A stretch of DNA of 7,902 nucleotides from JBCDBY01 sp039182715. GTDB lineage: Bacteria > Planctomycetota > PLA2. Below are positions 5,888-7,902 of this stretch, piece after piece (positions within the stretch are counted from its first letter, which is position 1; every line of letters starts with the position of its first letter). A program made the position numbers and the translations under genes. The DNA is taken from assembly GCA_039182715.1 (NCBI GenBank), contig JBCDBY010000219.1:1-7902 (forward strand), given 5' to 3'. Below the pieces are notes generated by a model. It saw only the letters and a list, made by a program, of their open reading frames with translations. It was not told the DNA's origin and made no database searches.

Positions 5888-7072
5888 ATGCCCGATGTGA
5901 TCGTTCGCCGTGGTCGCGCGAAGCCGCTTTGGCGCGGGCATCCGTGGGTCTACGCCGACTCCGTCGGGGAGGTGCGCGGGAACCCCGAGCCCGGCGAGCT
6001 GGTCACCGTGCGCGACGCGCAGGACAAGGTGCTCGGGTGCGGCTTCTTCAGCCCGTCGTCCGCCATCGCCGTGCGCATCCTCTCGCCGGAGGAATCCATC
6101 GAACCGTCGCGCGCATTCTTCGCCGCGCGGCTCGACGAGGCGCGGCGCCTGCGCGACGAGGTGCTCGAGCTGCCGATCGTGACCGACGGCTACCGCCTGG
6201 TGCACGCGGAGGGCGATCTGCTGCCCGGCCTGATCGTCGATCTCTACGCGGGGCATGCCGTCGTGCAGTTCTCGACGGTCGGGATGCATCGGCATCGCGA
6301 GGCGGTGCTCGATGCGCTGGAAGAGGTGATCGAGCCGCTGTCGATCCACGAGGCTCCCGATCGGCGGGTGCTCAAGCACGAGGGCTTCGAGGCACGCGCG
6401 GAGCAGCTGCGCGGCGATCCGATCGATGCACCGGTTTCGATCACCGAGAACGGCATCCACTTCCGCATCGGCATCGGCGCCGGGCAGAAGACCGGCTTCT
6501 TCGCCGATCAGCGCGAGAACCGCAAGCACGTGGCGCGTCTCTTCCGCAACCGGCGCGTGCTCGACCTCTTCTGCTACACCGGGGGCTTCTCGCTCTACGC
6601 GGCGGTGAACGGCGCTGACGAGGTGCTCGGCATCGACTCCTCGGGACCGGCGCTCTCGCTGGCCGCCGAGAACGCGCTGCTGAACAACGCGCGCCAGGTG
6701 CGCTACGAGCGCATGGAGGCGCGCGAGGCGCTGGACGGGTTCCACCGCAAGAAGCGGCGCTTCGACCTCGTCGTCTGCGACCCGCCCAAGTTCGCGCGCG
6801 ACCGCAAGCAGGTCGACAAGGCGCTGCGCGCCTACCGCGACCTGCACCTGCGCGCCATGCGGGTCGTGGAGCCGGGTGGGCTCCTGGCGGTCGCCTCCTG
6901 CTCCGGCGTCGTGCGCGACGACGACTTCGAACGCACCGTGCGCGAGGCCGCCTACGACCTCAAACGGACCGTCCGGATCCTCTACCGCGGCGGGCAGGCG
7001 ACCGATCACCCGGTGCTGGCGACCTGTCCCGAGGGCAAGTACCTGAAGTTCCTGCTCCTCGCGGTTGGGTAG
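5888..7072 (+). CDS. rlmI: RlmI-type class I SAM-dependent 23S rRNA (cytosine-C5) methyltransferase
   Basis: This 394-residue protein has the RlmI architecture. A PUA RNA-binding domain covers about residues 1-75 (GRAKPLWRGHPWVYADSV ... GELVTVRDAQDKVLGCGFFSPSS). A central domain holds the block GAGQKTGFFADQRENR (near 198-213), and a C-terminal Rossmann methyltransferase completes the protein. SAM-binding motif I is VLDLFCYTGGFS (224-235), and the acidic ribose-binding residue falls in VLGIDSS. Motif IV is CDPPKFA (297-303), and motif VI is SCSG with Cys338 as the likely catalytic nucleophile. The ending A-T-D-H-P-V-L-A-T-C-P-E-G-K-Y-L-K matches E. coli RlmI (YccW), which makes m5C1962 in 23S rRNA. 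Membership of the RlmI/RlmK-like family is secure; the exact target nucleotide is inferred from homology. The start at 5888 begins directly at the PUA domain, although no Shine-Dalgarno motif is seen. A small membrane protein gene follows 12 nt downstream. Confidence 0.92.
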   Translation: MPDVIVRRGRAKPLWRGHPWVYADSVGEVRGNPEPGELVTVRDAQDKVLGCGFFSPSSAIAVRILSPEESIEPSRAFFAARLDEARRLRDEVLELPIVTDGYRLVHAEGDLLPGLIVDLYAGHAVVQFSTVGMHRHREAVLDALEEVIEPLSIHEAPDRRVLKHEGFEARAEQLRGDPIDAPVSITENGIHFRIGIGAGQKTGFFADQRENRKHVARLFRNRRVLDLFCYTGGFSLYAAVNGADEVLGIDSSGPALSLAAENALLNNARQVRYERMEAREALDGFHRKKRRFDLVVCDPPKFARDRKQVDKALRAYRDLHLRAMRVVEPGGLLAVASCSGVVRDDDFERTVREAAYDLKRTVRILYRGGQATDHPVLATCPEGKYLKFLLLAVG

Positions 7073-7084
7073 GCTGGGTCGGTC

Positions 7085-7516
7085 ATGATTCAGGACACCC
7101 AGCAGCGATTGCCCGAGGGCTCGCCGGAGGCGGCGCCGCCGAAGTCCTTCTTCGGCCGGTTCCTCGACCTTCCGCGCTGGGAGCAGTACACCGCCGCCGC
7201 CGCGCTCGCCTGCTTTCTCGGCTGGCTCGGCGCGAGCGGCTGGGACTACCTCTTCCGCTTCAAGACGATGGGCGGCTGGTTCTTCACGCTGACCATCATC
7301 GGCGCCGTCGCCGTGCTCATGCTGACCGTCTACGGAACGCTCAAGCCGGAGAGCGAGTCGCGCCTGCGCGTGACCGTTACGCTCGCCATGCTGCCCGCGC
7401 TGGGCGGCCTCATCGAGCTGTTGCAGCACTTCTGGGCGGCCGTCGCCTTCGTCGCCGCCGGCGGCATGGCCTACGCCGCCTACAAACTCCTCCGCGACCG
7501 CGAACTCATGCGCTAG
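7085..7516 (+). CDS. Small membrane protein, four predicted transmembrane helices, unknown function
   Basis: I cannot assign a family to this 143-residue protein. A hydrophilic N-terminus of about 30 residues rich in Pro, Glu and Gln leads into a short amphipathic stretch (FFGRFLDLPRWEQY, 22-35). Four hydrophobic segments follow, near residues 36-56, 64-84, 95-113 and 116-136, separated by short charged loops (FRFK, LKPESESRLR, QH). The C-terminus RDRELMR is basic and probably cytoplasmic. The third segment contains a proline and Glu111 (LPALGGLIELLQH), an unusual charge inside a helix. The gene starts 12 nt after the RlmI-like stop and is probably cotranscribed with it. The upstream GGGT-rich sequence is not a good ribosome-binding site. 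Codon composition matches the neighbours, so there is no sign of recent transfer. Length and topology resemble many small uncharacterised inner-membrane proteins. Confidence 0.75.
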   Translation: MIQDTQQRLPEGSPEAAPPKSFFGRFLDLPRWEQYTAAAALACFLGWLGASGWDYLFRFKTMGGWFFTLTIIGAVAVLMLTVYGTLKPESESRLRVTVTLAMLPALGGLIELLQHFWAAVAFVAAGGMAYAAYKLLRDRELMR

Positions 7517-7575
7517 CGGAGCCGCCTTCGGGACCATTGGGCCCACCCCGGCCACCCCCAGCCCCTCCTCGACGC

Positions 7576-7636
7576 GCCCTCCCCCCTTTCGCCTCTTTTT
7601 GATGGAAGAGGTGCATCATTTGGCGCGCGGGAGGGC
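7576..7636 (+). other. Nested stem and possible pseudoknot in repeat copy 1
   Basis: GCCCTCCC (7576-7583) pairs with GGGAGGGC (7629-7636) as an outer stem. Inside it, CCTCTT (7592-7597) pairs with AAGAGG (7606-7611). TGATG in that loop (7600-7604) can pair with CATCA just downstream (7614-7618), giving an H-type pseudoknot with connecting loops of 2, 1 and 2 nt. Copy 2 keeps all inner pairs and seven of the eight outer pairs. The structure was read by eye; the two-base third loop is tight for a 6-bp stem, so the two inner stems may alternate instead of coexisting. Confidence 0.4.
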
Positions 7637-7663
7637 CGATGCGGAGGGTGGTTTCGGCGACAG

Positions 7664-7685
7664 AGTGCGGGATTGATTCCGCACT
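7664..7685 (+). other. Terminal hairpin of repeat copy 1
   Basis: AGTGCGGGA (7664-7672) pairs with TTCCGCACT (7677-7685) as a 9-bp stem with one G-U pair, closed by the loop TTGA. No U-run follows, so it is not a standard intrinsic terminator. The equivalent in copy 2 is at 7877-7898. Confidence 0.6.
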
Positions 7686-7707
7686 TGGCGCGATTGCCGG
7701 GGATCGC

Positions 7708-7739
7708 TGGAGCCGTGCGCCCGTGGAGCCGTGCGCCCC
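7708..7739 (+). repeat. 16-bp tandem duplication in the spacer between the large repeats
   Basis: TGGAGCCGTGCGCCCG (7708-7723) is followed immediately by TGGAGCCGTGCGCCCC (7724-7739), with 15 of 16 bases identical. It lies in the 62-bp spacer (7690-7751) between the two copies of the large repeat. The same spacer also contains GCGAT/ATCGC (7690-7694 and 7703-7707), a small possible hairpin. Confidence 0.85.
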
Positions 7740-7751
7740 GGGGAGCGGCCC

Positions 7752-7902
7752 TGGGCCCACCCGAGCCACCCCCGGCTCCTCCTCGACGCGCCCTCCCCCT
7801 TTGGCCTCTTTTTGATGGAAGAGGTGCATCATTTGGCGCGCGGGAGGGGCGATGCGGAGGGCGGTTTCGGCGATTGGGTGCGGGATTGATTCCGCACTTG
7901 GC
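7752..7902 (+). repeat. Copy 2 of the ~151-bp structured direct repeat, ending at the window edge
   Basis: This is the second copy, offset 214 bp from copy 1 at its start and 213 bp at its end because of one missing C in the pyrimidine tract. The last base matching copy 1 is also the last base of the window, so the true right boundary and any further copies are unseen. The inner stems fall at CCTCTT (7805-7810) with AAGAGG (7819-7824) and at CCCTCCC (7791-7797) with GGGAGGG (7842-7848). Confidence 0.9.
7877..7898 (+). other. Terminal hairpin of repeat copy 2
   Basis: GGTGCGGGA (7877-7885) pairs with TTCCGCACT (7890-7898) around the loop TTGA. The outermost pair is G-U where copy 1 has A-U, so pairing is kept when the plus strand is the RNA. 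On the minus strand the same position would be an A-C mismatch. Confidence 0.55.

Larger units (their letters stand above)
7538..7689 (+). repeat. Copy 1 of a ~151-bp structured direct repeat
   Basis: This 152-bp segment recurs at 7752-7902. By eye the alignment has 10 substitutions and one single-base gap, about 93% identity. The longest unbroken match is 45 bp (7591-7635), and a second identical run of 25 bp ends the unit (7665-7689). The unit opens with a C-rich pyrimidine tract, passes through CCTCTTTTTGATGG, and ends in a strong hairpin. It begins 21 bp after the stop of the membrane protein gene, on the side where its 3' end would be transcribed. It contains no recognisable transposase, tRNA or terminator U-tract after the final hairpin. 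It could be a non-coding RNA element, a REP- or MITE-like dispersed repeat, or a tandem array unit. Confidence 0.9.

Noticed and set aside
4765..5889. A single 374-codon minus-strand protein extending the lipocalin upstream
   Set aside because: The extension would run antisense-like arginine-rich sequence through the neighbouring lipoprotein gene and bury the lipocalin signal peptide internally; the start at 5277 gives a normal Blc lipoprotein.
5729..7555. Open frame of 608 codons antisense to the rlmI-like gene and the small membrane protein
   Set aside because: It is a shadow of the sense genes with no motifs of its own. The sense strand has the complete RlmI motif set.
7506..7832. Minus-strand open frame of 108 codons containing the peptide MMHLFHQKEAKGG twice
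   Set aside because: The duplication follows from the underlying DNA repeat. After that peptide the two copies diverge in frame because of the one-base gap, so the encoded sequence is not conserved, whereas the DNA is.
7538..7902. CRISPR array
   Set aside because: The repeats are about 151 bp with a spacer of about 62 bp, only two are seen, and no cas gene is nearby. This is outside CRISPR geometry.

Overview
The window is a high-GC bacterial chromosome segment with densely packed genes, almost no Shine-Dalgarno motifs, and GTG/TTG starts. The best lineage clue is the secreted HEAT-repeat protein at 2841-4751. Its tryptophan-rich lead-in (W-x2-W-W-x-Y-N-R) and C-terminal ending resemble large HEAT families I associate with Planctomycetota. 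That assignment is an inference from memory; another high-GC phylum such as Myxococcota or Acidobacteriota cannot be excluded. No rRNA, tRNA, CRISPR array, phage or transposase gene was seen.

Layout, left to right. On the minus strand, 1-331 holds the N-terminal part of an exported protein with a CBM9/DOMON-like start. Only 20 bp separate it from a divergent plus-strand pair: a single-domain MazG pyrophosphohydrolase (352-741), then, 3 nt later, a molybdopterin oxidoreductase (745-2778) that has lost every cysteine of the usual N-terminal [4Fe-4S] motif. A plus-strand secreted HEAT-repeat protein with a proline-rich neck follows (2841-4751). It converges on a minus-strand lipoprotein pair: a Blc-type lipocalin (4765-5277) and, upstream of it, a small unrecognised lipoprotein (5319-5756). 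A perfect 8-bp inverted repeat sits between the convergent genes. From a 131-bp divergent intergenic region, an RlmI-type 23S rRNA methyltransferase (5888-7072) runs rightward, followed 12 nt later by a small four-helix membrane protein (7085-7516).

The last 386 bases have no convincing gene. They hold two direct copies, 213-214 bp apart, of a sequence of about 151 bp that is about 93% identical between copies. Each copy can form the same nested set of RNA structures, and the second copy ends at the window edge. This repeat and the iron-sulfur-less molybdoenzyme are the two items most worth follow-up. The remaining genes look like ordinary housekeeping and envelope functions, and I see no evidence of a defence or biosynthetic system linking them.
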